A stretch of 64,000 bases of DNA, taken from Cucumis sativus. Its lineage: Eukaryota; Streptophyta; Magnoliopsida; Cucurbitales; Cucurbitaceae. Position 1 is the first letter of the stretch. The number at the start of each line of letters is the position of its first letter. The stretch is from positions 18,709,489 through 18,773,488 of the forward strand of contig NC_026655.2 in NCBI RefSeq assembly GCF_000004075.3, in the 5' to 3' direction. The notes below the pieces were generated by a model. That model ran no database searches. It was not told where the DNA came from and saw only the letters and a program-made list of their open reading frames with translations. The translations under genes were made by a program, and so were the position numbers. Shown piece by piece: positions 24,352 through 36,763 of this stretch.

Positions 24352-24703
24352 CACGTGCTCTTTACCTTATCGATTTTTGTATTTTAATACTAATTATATA
24401 TATATATATATATATATATAGATAGATATTAAATAATACTTTACTTTAACTAAATTCTGGTTCTTATTTATTGGCTGTGTCCCACATTATAACCCTAGGT
24501 TAAGAGGTTGATTCGTGAAAATTATCGTATTGCTACAAATGTAATGAATGTTATTGGAGCATTAACGAATTATTTTTTAAATATTTTTTAGCGACATCAA
24601 CTCTTTAATCTTTATTTTAAATACTAATTAATTAATTTTTTTGTTTAGGGCATTAGATTTATTATAATTGTTTCACTAACCACATCACGTGTCTGACCAC
24701 GTG
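24352..24703. promoter_or_regulatory. Three G-box (CACGTG) elements
   Basis: CACGTG at 24352-24357, 24686-24691 and 24698-24703, the last two only 6 bp apart. G-boxes bind bHLH and bZIP factors. They lie 3.1 kb after ABCI6 and 4.3 kb before VIL2, so their target is unknown; this is a motif call only. Confidence 0.4.
24395..24420. repeat. (TA)13 microsatellite
   Basis: Perfect 26-bp TA tract, followed by a short GATA pair, in the ABCI6-VIL2 interval. Confidence 0.95.
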
Positions 24704-25162
24704 TATATTACTCAATTAGGCTTCTCCAAAACCCCTAAACGCTAATTCCAAGTAATTAATTATGCTAATTAATCAAACCCCACGGGACAAATTTTAAGTC
24801 ACATGTTTTCCCCAATTTAGATTTATTTACATTCAAACTCCTAAATGTTAATAAATAAACGTTAATTATTGTTGGACTAAAGTTTGAGTTATACAAACAA
24901 TTGATTTAAATTGAGAAGACGATATATGTTAAATTTTTTATGTGTATTTTAAAAATAACTTGTTTAGTTAAATTGTTTTTTTTTTAAAAAAAATTGGAAT
25001 AGGTTTAATAGGAAGATTGAAACCTTTTTCTTTAATAGTAAAGAAGGAAGAGACAAAGATTTCACAACAATTAGGTAAGTACTATTATGTATGATATATA
25101 TACAAAAGGAAAGGTACTATGTATGAACTTTGAACAACAACAACAATCAAATTGAAACACAA

Positions 25163-25188
25163 ATATATATATATATATATATATATAT
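25163..25188. repeat. (AT)13 microsatellite
   Basis: Perfect 26-bp AT tract in the ABCI6-VIL2 interval. Confidence 0.95.
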
Positions 25189-28100
25189 GAAGACAAAAGA
25201 ATTGAAGTGAATAGGTCAACCACAAATACGAGATAAAAGAAAAAACAAACACGAACAAATATCGATTATAAATATCTATCTGATTTGGTTATTATACAAA
25301 ATACTTTAAACTTGGAATATATTTGAAAAGAAAAAAATATAATTTATTTAAAAAATTATAGAAATAGAAAAAAATGAAACTATTTACGAAATATTGACAT
25401 CCTTTACAATACTATATACTATGTCAATTTTACGAGGCTTTATAAACAATGTCACAAACTACATATTTCAATTTATATATTTAACTATCATATCATTTTA
25501 ATATGATTTATCCTTAAGTTTTATGTGAAAAAAATCAATAATATTTTCTAACGTTCAAGTTAAAATGAAAATTTTAATTTAAAAATATAAAAATATAAAT
25601 TAAACATACCCACAAATATATCCATCCACATCTACAAGTGTAATAGATAGAAAATGTCTATAAAACTACGATACGGAAAGTATTCATGTATGGGACAAAG
25701 AGTCCCTATTTGTCATGGAGCTAAGAACAAGAAAGCAATATTTTTATTTTCTCAATTTTGTAATAAGCTAAGAAAATAATAAAAGTTACTCGTATATTAT
25801 TATATTTATTATTTTTATGAAAGTTTCCTGTAGAAAAAAAAATATGTTTAAAATCAGTTAAGTTATATTCAAGTTCATTGAAGATTAAGAAGGTAATACC
25901 AATTTTTTAAATTGTGATTACTTTATTTTTTGTTATAATATATATGATTTGGCAATCTCTTTTTTGCGCCTATCTTTTAGTAATTATGGACACCCCCAAA
26001 AAGATAAAAAATGAAAAAATCTCTTCCCCACCTTATCTCAAAGTCTCAATGCTTAGAGTTATGCATATGTCCCTTTCACCCCTCTTGTGTCTTTCCTTTT
26101 CTTTTTCTTGATTCAAATACCAAATTATATAATTTTAGGATCCCATGCATATATATCTCCTCCTTTTTGACAAATCAACTTAACATTATTTAACGTCAAT
26201 ATCAATGAAATGTTGTATGCATATATATCATATGTATATGCATGGATATATTTATATCATCCATGTGTATGTATAGTATAAAAATTTACATAATTTCATT
26301 ATTAGTAAGTTAGACCGTTCGATCATTTATTAAATATATTAAATATTATCAATATGTTACGTCCTTCATACTCATACGTATAGAGAAATATCGTACTTTA
26401 TCGTTTAAGGTGGATATTCATAATCATATATACGTATAGAGAAATATCACATCGAATAATTTGGTGCAACTTTTATGATTAAACTTTTATGATTAAAGAT
26501 ATGAGCATAATTCAACAACAAAACAATGGACATAAATGTGTATGGGTATATATATATATATATGTATGGGTAGAATATGTCTAAACTAATATGGTTTCTA
26601 TATTATCCACTGGGATCTTAATTTTTCTTTAAAGGAAAGTATATATCTAAAAGAATATTGCCTCTTGGGGAAAATCAAAGGAGAAAGTAAAGATTTTGAT
26701 ATTTCTAATTGCCTTAAAGAATAAAATAAAAGGAGAAAAGAAATTGATATTGTGTTGCATAAAAAGGAATAAGAAACCTAACTATAATAACTATAATGCT
26801 TGGTCCAATAATATGAGTGACACTGTCACAAAGGCAATTATAGGCAACTAGGCATGCCATGGGAAGCACTATCATCCATCAAGCCCCAATTTTAAAAACA
26901 TTAATATCCTTCCACCCTATATTTTCATCACATTACCAAAATTTATCATAACGTCAAATTTTATGTATCTAAATATTATCTATTTTCTATATGTTCTCTC
27001 CCCATGTATTTTCTTAAAAAATAGTTCTATTTTAGAGTTTAAATTGATATTATATAAATATTTTATTACTTTTAAAATTAATTATGAATCGGGTAGGAGA
27101 ATAACAATTTCCTTTTTCTCTTCTCTAGCTCTCCCGCCTACCCAAATTATTAAAATCAAATGTTCATCTTTATTTGTAAGTTTGAAATATATAAAAGACC
27201 TAAGATAAAATTTAATTGGAGAGAATAAAAATAGAGAGGCTCTAATGTATGACAATCATGCTCTAATATACCATGTTAAATCATGGATATTAATTTAATA
27301 TTTATATATCCAACATTGGATGAAAGTGAAAAAAAAAAAAGTCATTCTATTCTGACCTAATCTCTCCTTATGCCTTTCACTCACCTCATATCTTATTTAA
27401 TTTTATGGGTTTTAAACTTCCTTTCATATGATACTATTTTATTGGATTTATACCATTACAAGATAAACAAAAAAGTGACAAACATGTCAATTATATAAAG
27501 CAATAATTAAGAAACCTAAAGGTACTTATTTTTATAAATATTATATAACAAAATATAGATGAATATGCTTATCTCTCAATCATGTGCATATTATTTATGT
27601 ATCTCGTAGGACTACTCATGCTTTTGGTCGAAATTTGTGGTATTAAAAAAAGATGAAAATTTAGAGAAAAAATTAAAGTGAAGTTTTCTTATTTTTATAA
27701 TTTTACTTTTGTTATTTTATTTATTTATTACTAAATATTGAAGTTTTTGGTATTGGTATTTCCATGAAAGTGAAGAACCAAAAGGCATACATAAATAATG
27801 AAAATGCAAGGATAGTTGATATAGTCTATAACATCAATAGAAGGTCAAAATTTTGAAAGGTGGGATAAACATGATGTTGGCCCAAAAATTAAATAATAAA
27901 AAAAAAATAGTTGATTTGATTTCTTATCGATTAGTTGTTTTATTTGTCATTTTTACGCCATTATTGCTCGATTTCAGTTATATGTGAGGAGAGAAGATGG
28001 ATGGGAGCCAATTCAAAACAATAATTAGTCATATATTCATCTTTTGTTTTCTGTACCTATATTAATTGATGAATAAAGTTAAGATCAGTTAAAAGTACAC

Positions 28101-28692
28101 ATTAACATTAAACTATTAAAAATATAAAATCTAAAATGGAATTTGACTAGAAATTGAAAAGAAATATTAATGTTTCAAGAACATGTATATTAATAAATCA
28201 TATCATTCAATATTGATTATTTACTATATAAAACAATTTATTATTGTAAATATAATCGAACTTATGTGAGATTAGAAGGCTCAAAACTCCACAAATTAAA
28301 AAATATACTTCAACTGTAGGTCTATTCAAATTCTAAAATAATCCAAGATGCTTTTAAACATTTAATTTTGCGTTTAATAGATTGTTAAGCTTAATTTTGT
28401 ATCATATAAAAATTGATGGAGGTTTATTATTGATAAGATATTTAGTTTTGTATTTATAAATATTTGATTTATTTTATGTGAAATAAAATTAAGAAAGGAA
28501 ATTAAAAAAGAAAAGAGAAATAAAATAATAAAAGGAGTTCAGAAATCAAGACAGGGATTTAAACTTTTTAATTATTAAATAAAGAAAACAAACTACGAAG
28601 AAGAAGAAAAAAAAAAACAAGGGGGAAGGAAGGGACAAATCATGCAGCCGCATTTGTAATGGTTTGAGCAAAGAGAAAAAAAAGAGACAGAA

Positions 28693-28771
28693 AGAGAGAG
28701 AGAGAGAGAGAGCGGCTAATAGTATTCTTCATTCATTCATTCATTTGATTTGATTTGATTTGATTTGATTT
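28693..28771. repeat. GA, ATTC and GATTT tracts in the VIL2 leader region
   Basis: Three different simple repeats stand together: (AG)10 at 28693-28712, about 3.5 ATTC units from 28731, and five TTGAT/GATTT units up to about 28771. They lie 290-370 bp upstream of the VIL2 start codon and so probably in its promoter or 5' leader, where GA repeats often bind BPC-type factors in plants. Confidence 0.8.
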
Positions 28772-28913
28772 TTTGATCGAATCACACAGACTCTTCTCTC
28801 TAAGCCTCTAACGAAAAACACAAAGATTCCATCATCATCCTCTCTAAATTTCTCAATCTCAATCCCATGGATTCCTCCTTCTTCCTCCCGCTCCTTCCTG
28901 CTGTAATTTATTG

Positions 28914-29002
28914 GTATGTTACTGCCCCTTTAATTTCCTCCATTTCTCTTTCTTTTCTTCTTCTTCTTCTACTTCGCTTTCACGGTTTATTTATCCTTCC
29001 AG
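28914..29002 (+). other. Predicted leader intron of VIL2
   Basis: A strong donor (TTG/GTATGT at 28914) and a pyrimidine-rich acceptor ending TTCCAG (29002; alternative AG at 29017) bracket 89 bp of T-rich DNA just before the coding start. Splicing would cut the ATG-initiated frame at 28867 down to a 15-codon upstream ORF ending in TGA across the junction. Without splicing, that frame would run past the VIL2 ATG in another frame to 29163. Inferred from splice signals only. Confidence 0.4.
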
Positions 29003-29060
29003 ATTTCATGTTTCCAGGTCCTTATTTGTTCCTTTTTCCTCCTAATGTCGTCGATTCACT

Positions 29061-32000
29061 ATGCCTTCCGATTCTTTATCTGAAGGTAATCTCCTTAATC
29101 CTTTTCCTTTTTGTTATCATCGGCTTTTGTTTTGTTAGTTTTTTTTTTTTTTTTTTTTTTTAGATTCTTAATTTTGCCTCTTACTTCTGCTGGAATCGGA
29201 AATTGTTCTTGTTGTACTCCGCGTCTGGACCTTGTGGTAGTGAGCTTTTATTTTTTGATGAATTGCGTCTATCTGTGGGTTTTGTAGGCGTTCGTTCATG
29301 TGGAATTTTTGAGACCACATTTAGTAATATGGTTTGCTCTTCGGAAATTTTTGCCGCTAGTGCTTGATTTTTTGGATTATAATTTTGTATGTGTGTGTGT
29401 CAATAGCTGATGGACGTATAGCCTGGATGATCTATTCGAGTTATCCAATTATCCGTGTATTTTCGCTTCTTGGAAGATTAATTTGGCACAGGAGTTTATT
29501 TGCATGAGATGTGAGAACTGTTCTTTGTGTTTAATTGCACTGTTGGTTTTCAATCATAGGAGGTTTTTGGAAGGATATAAACGGGTGTACGTTTTGGAAT
29601 CAACCTGACCTAATTGAACCATGTAGTACTTTTAGGCTGGGCAAACTTCAGGTTGTTCGAGTCATTTGTACAAATGATTTCAGATAACAGTGTAAATTGT
29701 AGTATTTTAAGGAAATGTGTATATGTTTTCTCAAAAGTTGGTGTGAAACTTTATTTTATTGAATATATTGATCCATAGATTTGAAGCAATTATTTCCTGG
29801 AAGATGTTTGAGTTAGAAAGACCTGTAAAAGTTATCGAGTGGAAATTTGAAAAATCATATATATGTAATTTGATCGTAAGTGAAACAATTGTCTTTATTT
29901 TATACATTTAAATCGATATGATTCTCCCCAAACTAGTTTTACTAATCCATGCATGTTCATCTTATTTATGAAGTCAAACCCAATCTGACTCAACTTAAAC
30001 AGGACGGCACTGGTACCTTTTTGACGTTTGATTTTCTGTTTTGTTTTTTCTTAACTTTGATGTGCATCCTCGTCTTCTATTTTGGTATTTAGGAGCTGCT
30101 CTCGAACCATTAAAATCCAGTATGATGAGTCTGGAGAAGAAAAGGAATTTGGTCTATGAAATATCAGATCAGCCACATGCTCCTGAACTGCTTCAGTCCT
30201 GGAGTCGACAAGAGATTTTAGAGATCCTGTGTGCAGAGATGGGAAAAGAGAGGAAATATACTGGATTAACAAAACTAAAAATAATTGAGAACCTTCTGAA
30301 AATTGTTGGTAAAAAGAAATCAGGGTCAACTGAGGATGTAACAGACCTCGACAATCAGTCTTCTCCTTGTCCTTCTCCAAATATTTCCAAACGGCAAAGA
30401 AAAATTGATCAGCCAGCACGGCTTCCTGTTCCTGTAAACAATAGTCCAATCAGTAACACTAGGACTGACTCAAATATTGCAGTGTACTGCAGAAATTCGG
30501 CATGCAAAGCTAACATAAATCAAGATGATAAATTTTGCAAGAGGTGTTCATGCTGCATCTGTTATCAGTATGATGATAATAAGGATCCTAGTCTGTGGTT
30601 AAGTTGCAGCTCTGACCCACCATTTCAAAGCACTTCATGTCGTATGTCATGCCATCTTGAATGTGCACTGAAGCATGAAAAATCTGGGATTTCTAGAGGA
30701 CAGCAAACTGGGATTGAAGGGACTTTCTGTTGTGTATCTTGTGGAAAAGTCAATGACTTGATTGGGTAATTACTCCGACCTTTATATCTGGTTCATTGAA
30801 TTTGAAAGGATTTCGAAAGGTTTGTTTCTTATTTATCTTTAATTTCTTGATTTTTTTTTTTTGAAAACATCAATCGATTTTTATTGAGTTGAATCTAGTA
30901 AAGTAATTTGCATTTTAACTGCCTCGGATGCTAATCATTTTCATTCATCCTAAGGCCGTGAATCTGCCATCATGTGGAGCTTTCGAAATATCCATGGTGC
31001 TGTTATGACGAAGCTAAAACTTAATATTTTTTCTTATCAAATAGTAAACAAAATTATTTTAAAGAAAATATATTTTAATCGTGTAGGAAACTATCAGAAA
31101 ATATATATATATTTTTCTAAAAAATATTTGTATTGCTTCTGGAATAAAATTTTTGAGGCAAGTAAATACGTCTTTATGGATTGAATCAAATAGGATAGCA
31201 AACCTTCTGGGGTAGTAAAGTTTGTTAAAGTTTTCTCTTTTCTAATTATTTGGACCTCAGACGTGTGATTCTCTTTATCTTGAAGAATGAAGTTGCTGCT
31301 GATTGTTGCTTCGTTTCTCTTACTGTCGAAGATTCAAGTTAAGAATTTAATTACGTTTTGTCCATAATGTATTAGAAGTTGACTAAGTTTAGGCCACTAT
31401 TCCTACATACTTGCAACCTTGCAGGCAGTAATGGAGTTTCACCTCACTGAGGTAATATCTAACGTCAATCATGATAACTTTTCAAACATTTAGTGTCTTA
31501 AACTCATTTTTTTTTATTATAGCACACCAATTGGTATAAAAAGTCCTCTCCTCAAAGACCGGCCAATCCAAATCAAATGGAGATTGCTAAAAGAGATCAA
31601 TAATTGGACCGAATTAAAAAGAACAGGAATAAAATTTTTAAAGGTTGCATAATTTTAGAGTTAGAAAATAGCTAGGATGCTGTATGTCTCGCATTCGTCT
31701 AAACATCCTTTCATCCATCGATTTTCTTCTTCCCATCCCCATTTTGTAATTTTTCCAACTGATAAATTCATAGAGGGTCAAATTTCTACACTAAAAATTC
31801 TAGACATGCAGTGATTGAAGATGAATGCTCTGCATTGCTTTGCAAAAGACAATACTTGTCTGTGGCCATGAGAGGTCCCGGATATTTCAATACCATAAAT
31901 TGCGGACTGCATTCGACTCTCTTGAATCTTTGTTCTTTACCATAACATGAATGACTCTCAGATTAAAATTTTTAGGTGTTGGAGAAAACAATTGATGAAG

Positions 32001-33789
32001 GCAAAGGAAACAAGACGGGTGGCTATCCTGTGTTACCGCATCTCTTTAAGCAAAAAGCTTTTGAGTGAAGATGAAAAGTTTCAAGACGTTTATCAGATTG
32101 TGGATGAGGCTGTGAAGAAACTTGAAGCTGAGGTGGGTCCTTTGGCTGGTGTACCAGTCGGTACGGGCAGAGGAATAGTGAACAGGCTTTCTTCAGGACC
32201 AGAGGTTCAGAAACTCTGCTCGTTAGCCATCGATTCGCTCGACACCCTGCTCTCCACAAAGATCTTACATCACTTGCCCAGTTCCATGATACAAGGTAAT
32301 CCACTTTATGTAAGGCTCCTAACTTTTTTACTCATCTCAAATTTCTTTACTACGTTTATGGAATACCCTCTATATGGCCAGTTGGCGTAAGTCTAAAAGT
32401 AATTTGATCATGTAAGACAATATTTGAATGGGTTGCCGATATATTTAATAACTATCTTCCACGTACAAGAGAACTAATTAAGATATATATTACAGATGGC
32501 ATTTGTGTTTTACTGTGCAGTGTTTCACTAAAAATTATTAAGAGAGTAAAATAGTACAGTAAAAGTTACCTGCCTTTGTCAATCTTGCAGATACTAATTT
32601 GGTAGCTACAAACTTCTTAAGGTTCGAAGATGTTGATGCAACATACGTTGCAGTGGTTGTGGGTACTGAAGATGTTTCTTGTGGAGAAACCATTGGTTAC
32701 AGGCTATGGCATCGAAAGGCAGGCGAAACAGATTACCCTATCGAGCCAACTTGCACCTTGTCTCAACCAAATTTGAGGTTTGTCGTCCGAGGACTAACCC
32801 CATCTTCAGAGTACTATTTCAAAGCCATTTCCTTTGATGGGACAGGCGATTTGGGGACATGTGAAGTTCAAGTCTCAACTGCTATTCCTCGGGAGGATGA
32901 CGCAAGTTGCTTGGTGATTGAAAGAAGTCAGAGTCCTGTGACCAACTTCAGTGAGCTCTCTAATCCTTCTTCCGTAGAAGATGAAACTAACAATATAGTG
33001 CCCTGTAGTGACCAGACCGATAGTCAAACAGGGAGCTTTCTTTCTTATTGCAAGGAGTCTAACAAGATTATCACTACTAACCAGTCTGAGGATAGAATAA
33101 ACTGCACAGATGTCAGTGGAATAGGAACAGCTAAAGATTCTGTTTCGTCGTTGGATGAGGAACACGTTACAAGAAAAAGTAGCATGCTTCCTGATCCCAA
33201 TGTTTCAAAACTTGAAGACAGGCATTCTTCTCAAGTCCAAATCATTGAAGGTACAACAAGCATGAACAAGGGCTCGAATTCTGCCATTCAACAAGGAACT
33301 AAATCCACACCATTTGTAAGCAGCTCCGAGGCTGGATTGCCAGTTACTCCTTGCAAAATGGAAATACTCAAGGATGTTCTCGGAAGGAGTGGCCGATCGA
33401 AGTCCAGCACCAAGGATCGAGATGATAAGGGATCTGGAGGAGAGGAACTCCGAAATGGCAGCACATCTAAGAAGAGAAATGCAGAGAGACAAGATGTAGA
33501 TTGTACTGCAAACGGTATTTCGGATAAGGATTTCGAGTATTATGTAAAGTTGATTAGATGGCTAGAATGCGAAGGACACATAGAGAAGAACTTCAGACAA
33601 AAATTCTTAACTTGGTATAGCTTGAGAGCGACAACACAAGAAGTTAGGATAGTGAAGGCCTTTGTTGATAACTTCATTGAAGATCCATCAGCTCTTGCCG
33701 AGCAACTTGTGGATACGTTTTCGGAATGCATTTCAAGCAAGAAAACATGTGCTGTGCCTTCTGGATTTTGTATGAAGCTTTGGCATTGA
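29061..33789 (+). CDS. VIL2: VIN3-like PRC2 accessory protein (VIL2/VEL1 type)
   Basis: Nuclear VEL-family protein that works with Polycomb complex 2 in gene silencing (in Arabidopsis, of FLC and its relatives). Exons: 29061-29085, 30093-30765, 31976-32295, 32591-33789, in phase, 738 aa. Start: MPSDSLSE on the 25-nt exon joins in phase 1 to [10 protein letters not shown], which resembles the N-termini of plant VIL2 proteins; a start at MMSLEKKR in exon 2 is the alternative. Order: a [22 protein letters not shown] region (about 45-66), the atypical PHD-like Cys-rich zinc module (about 139-232, [21 protein letters not shown]), the four-helix extension ([15 protein letters not shown] onwards), a fibronectin III domain (about 346-435), a low-complexity linker, and the C-terminal VEL/VID domain (about 654-738) ending SGFCMKLWH. 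That ending and the length (Arabidopsis VEL1 about 714) favour VEL1; position favours VIN3, so it may be co-orthologous to both. Confidence 0.93.
29139..29161. repeat. T23 run in VIL2 intron 1
   Basis: Twenty-three consecutive T residues about 55 bp after the first coding exon of VIL2. Confidence 0.9.
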
Positions 33790-36763
33790 TCAATCATCTC
33801 GAAAACCAACAAATTTAACAAGTCCTAGATTGGGAATTCTATGAATCAGTCGTTAGGCATTCTTTAGATACCTTTTTTCTTCTCTATTTAAACTGTCATC
33901 AATTGAATTGGGCATCATCTAAGCTTTATTTAGCATTCTTGTGATGATAATATGTCATCCACATTCGCCATTTTAAACACTTGGAACAGATTTGTAGATG
34001 AGTATGATTTTAACATTCTTACTTACTCATTGATACCATTTAGTAATTAATTTATTAAACTTGTCTTTGGAGTTTTGAATATCCCTTCTCTATGTGAAGA
34101 TCATTCATTTACTTCCTTAACCATGTTATTCATGTTACCTCCGAGTTAAGAGTTAGAGTTCTTACCATCGCTTATCTTCGAAGACAAAATAAAGCTTAAA
34201 AGATTGATCCTTACTGAGGTGGAAAAATCTCAAATAACTCTCAATATGTTTGAACAAATCATCTGAAATCAGAGAACAATTTTGAGTAGTTATCATTTAC
34301 TTTCCTTCTTCCCTCTCCTTTTTTTCATTCTTTCATATACTTGTGTATGCCAAATTTGTCTTTTCCATCGTTTGTTTGCTAACGTTATGCTCGTGTGTCT
34401 TTCAAACTAACATTTTGTTGTAATCCTATGCTCTCCTAGTTTGATTGCTTGTGGATGTGAGTTAGTTCAACTTCTAAAATAGACCTCTCAAACAGTCTCT
34501 TGGAAACTTTTCTCAATGCTTAATAATAATAAAAACTAATAAATAAATCTAAGGTGAAGTTTGTGTAAAACAGATTCTAAAAATGGAAAAGATAGTGCCC
34601 ATCTTTGGATGCAACAAACCCTCACATTCCAAGTGATTTCGTTTATCTTTTTCCCATTTTTCCCCCTTAATGAAAGATCAAGTTCCAAGTGAAATAAAGA
34701 TTGCAAGAACTAAATAAATAAACAAAAAATATAAATAAATAAAAAACGTCATCCAAAGCAACTAATAGGCTTTATAACGGCTTTTGCATTGCATGGCTTT
34801 CGCAGCAGTGATGGCAATTGCTTGGTGTAACTGATTGTAAATTTTCTGTGTTCGCACGTTAGCCGGCCTTTGTGAAAAGCTCTAATCTCAAGTTTGGAGG
34901 AACCAAATCCAATTCAATTGATCTAAGCACTATCCATTTTTTACTGAAAACAAATAAGCAACATAGAAAATTCTCCAATTTCTACAATAGCCAAAAATAT
35001 CCCTCGTTCTTCGAGTATCAATTAACTCAACTCGACTCGAATTCTAAGGTTTCATGAATATATATTACATACAAACAATACTGTGCCCAAAGACTTCCAT
35101 CTGGCCTCTCCAGCAAAGTCAAGCAAACCAAAATCCTGCAGAAACCAAAAACAGGTTCAATTAGTGTCATTGAACGGACATGAGTAAATGATAATATTAC
35201 TAAATAAAAGAAAGGAACTAGCTTGACATGAAATAAAGAGTACATAAAAATAACTTTTTATTATAAGGAACCCAGCACTGATAAAATACTAGAATAAACT
35301 TCAATCTAGAAGAATGCGACGATAAACAGACACCCACACAGATGTTTATGCTGTTAGTTACTTTTTTTCGGGATAAAGAAACATTTCATTGATAAATGAA
35401 ATCAACGGAAAACTTCAAAGCACCTAAAGGTTATTGCAGGAGTGTTTGCAATTGGCAACTAAAAAGGATTATGTTTAAATGGGTGCTTAAAGGATCTACA
35501 CACAAACTCTTGAATCACTCACAAACTATATGGGTGAGTTTTAATTTCAGAAACCAGATGGAAGTCTTTGGAACTCACAATCACAAGGCGGACCCCTAAG
35601 AACTCACAATCACAAGGCGTCCCCTAAGATAGGGGAGGATTTGAAATCCGAATCAAGCTATATCAAAACTTCAGGTTAAGCAGGAAACACATTCAGTAAC
35701 AAGATTTTATTACCAGAATATGCGAGCACATTGCAATAGCCTGGTCTGCATTTATCTCCCACCGCTCAATGATATCTCAGGAAGAATGTCAGTCTTGGTT
35801 GCTACACTGAAGCACGGGAGAGCTATACTCAGTTTCATTATTTTACCATCTTTGTAAGTTTCAGGCAACAGCTCCTAAATCTTTTCTTTGTTTTAATGAA
35901 AAACTAAATCATATTTTCATATATCAGCAAGTCTGAATATATTCCTAAATTCATCACTTGTGAACTTTCATCAACTGTTGGCTCAAATAACATAAACAAA
36001 CTATCTCACACAAGAAATTCGCATGCCCAGCTACCATACACATAAGCTCAATATTTTGATACAAAAAGCCCCGGCCCTATAACACATCCGAAGAAGTACA
36101 TCACAACGTTTCCTCAACTGGATTAAGAATTTTACAATTATAACTTCAAAAACTAAATGCCAAAAATACGTTCAACAAAATTTTGGGTCCTTCAAGTTCT
36201 CTTTGATAATACTAGGCAGAGTATGACCTTCAACCATTGTACAAAAAAAATGGTGGCAATGAAGTTCTAACTGTTTGGTGATATTTAGAAATGTGTGAAA
36301 AGTTCATACCTCTAACGTTAAGTAACTACTAACTACTGGTAACATTAGTCTAAAACCCATCTTAAACAGATGAAATTGACAAAGAAATTAGTGTTCTCTC
36401 TAAGGAGCATTTTCAGGAGTAAAGATGTCAAATACTTTAGTCAGATCCTCAACAATGACGAGATACTCATCTACCCCATTGAACATCTAGAATACTATAA
36501 GTGACTAGGAACTGGAGCATAAAAACACAGTGCACAATGAATTAACATTAATCGGACTACTAAAACCGAATGTCAGGAAGAAGACAGCATTCTAATCTTT
36601 GTACAAATACAAAAAACACTCTTGTTGCAGTTGTTGCTCAAACCTTAGGAAGAAGGCAGTGGACTAAGCTATTCAATTGTTGCAACAGTTTAATACGGCG
36701 GAGCTAAGAAATCCCAATAACAGTTCAATAGACTAACCTCAGTGACCTAGCCAAATATATTAG
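33790..36763. other. Convergent VIL2/SNRNP27 3' region
   Basis: Holds the 3' UTR of VIL2 on the left and that of SNRNP27 on the right. A donor just after the SNRNP27 stop (GAG/GTTAGT on the - strand, exon edge 36738) and an acceptor at 35135 (TTTCTGCAG/GATTTTGG) suggest a 3'-UTR intron of about 1.6 kb. A 29-bp tandem duplication (35571-35627) and an 18-bp inverted repeat (35087-35104 with 35554-35571) also lie here. No further gene is seen. Confidence 0.5.
35571..35627. repeat. Two-copy 28/29-bp tandem repeat
   Basis: The unit GAACTCACAATCACAAGGCG plus about 9 bp is present twice head to tail, the second copy lacking one base. It lies downstream of SNRNP27, in its probable 3' intron or flank. 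Confidence 0.85.

Larger units (their letters stand above)
21213..28680. other. Intergenic ABCI6-VIL2, no gene seen
   Basis: About 7.5 kb, the longest gene-free stretch. It is A+T-rich with TA/AT microsatellites, an 8-bp tandem repeat (21801-21844), one SINE-like copy (22578-22656) and three ACGT-core boxes at 24352-24703. ORFs are all under 100 codons and hydrophobic or low-complexity. I could not find a protein gene, tRNA or rRNA; a non-coding transcript cannot be excluded. Confidence 0.6.

Noticed and set aside
28867..29163. + strand ORF starting MDSSFF, as the N-terminus of the VIN3-like protein
   Set aside because: MDSS looks like VIL2 starts, but the donors just after it are in the wrong phase for exon 2, and the frame is very hydrophobic; ATG 29061 joins correctly instead.
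32875..33821. Three - strand ORFs of 93-96 codons
   Set aside because: Antisense to the large last exon of the VIN3-like gene, without recognisable domains.
35396..35599. 67-codon + strand ORF downstream of SNRNP27
   Set aside because: Begins in a GATAAA/CATTTCATTGAT repeat-like sequence and crosses the tandem duplication; no domain recognised.
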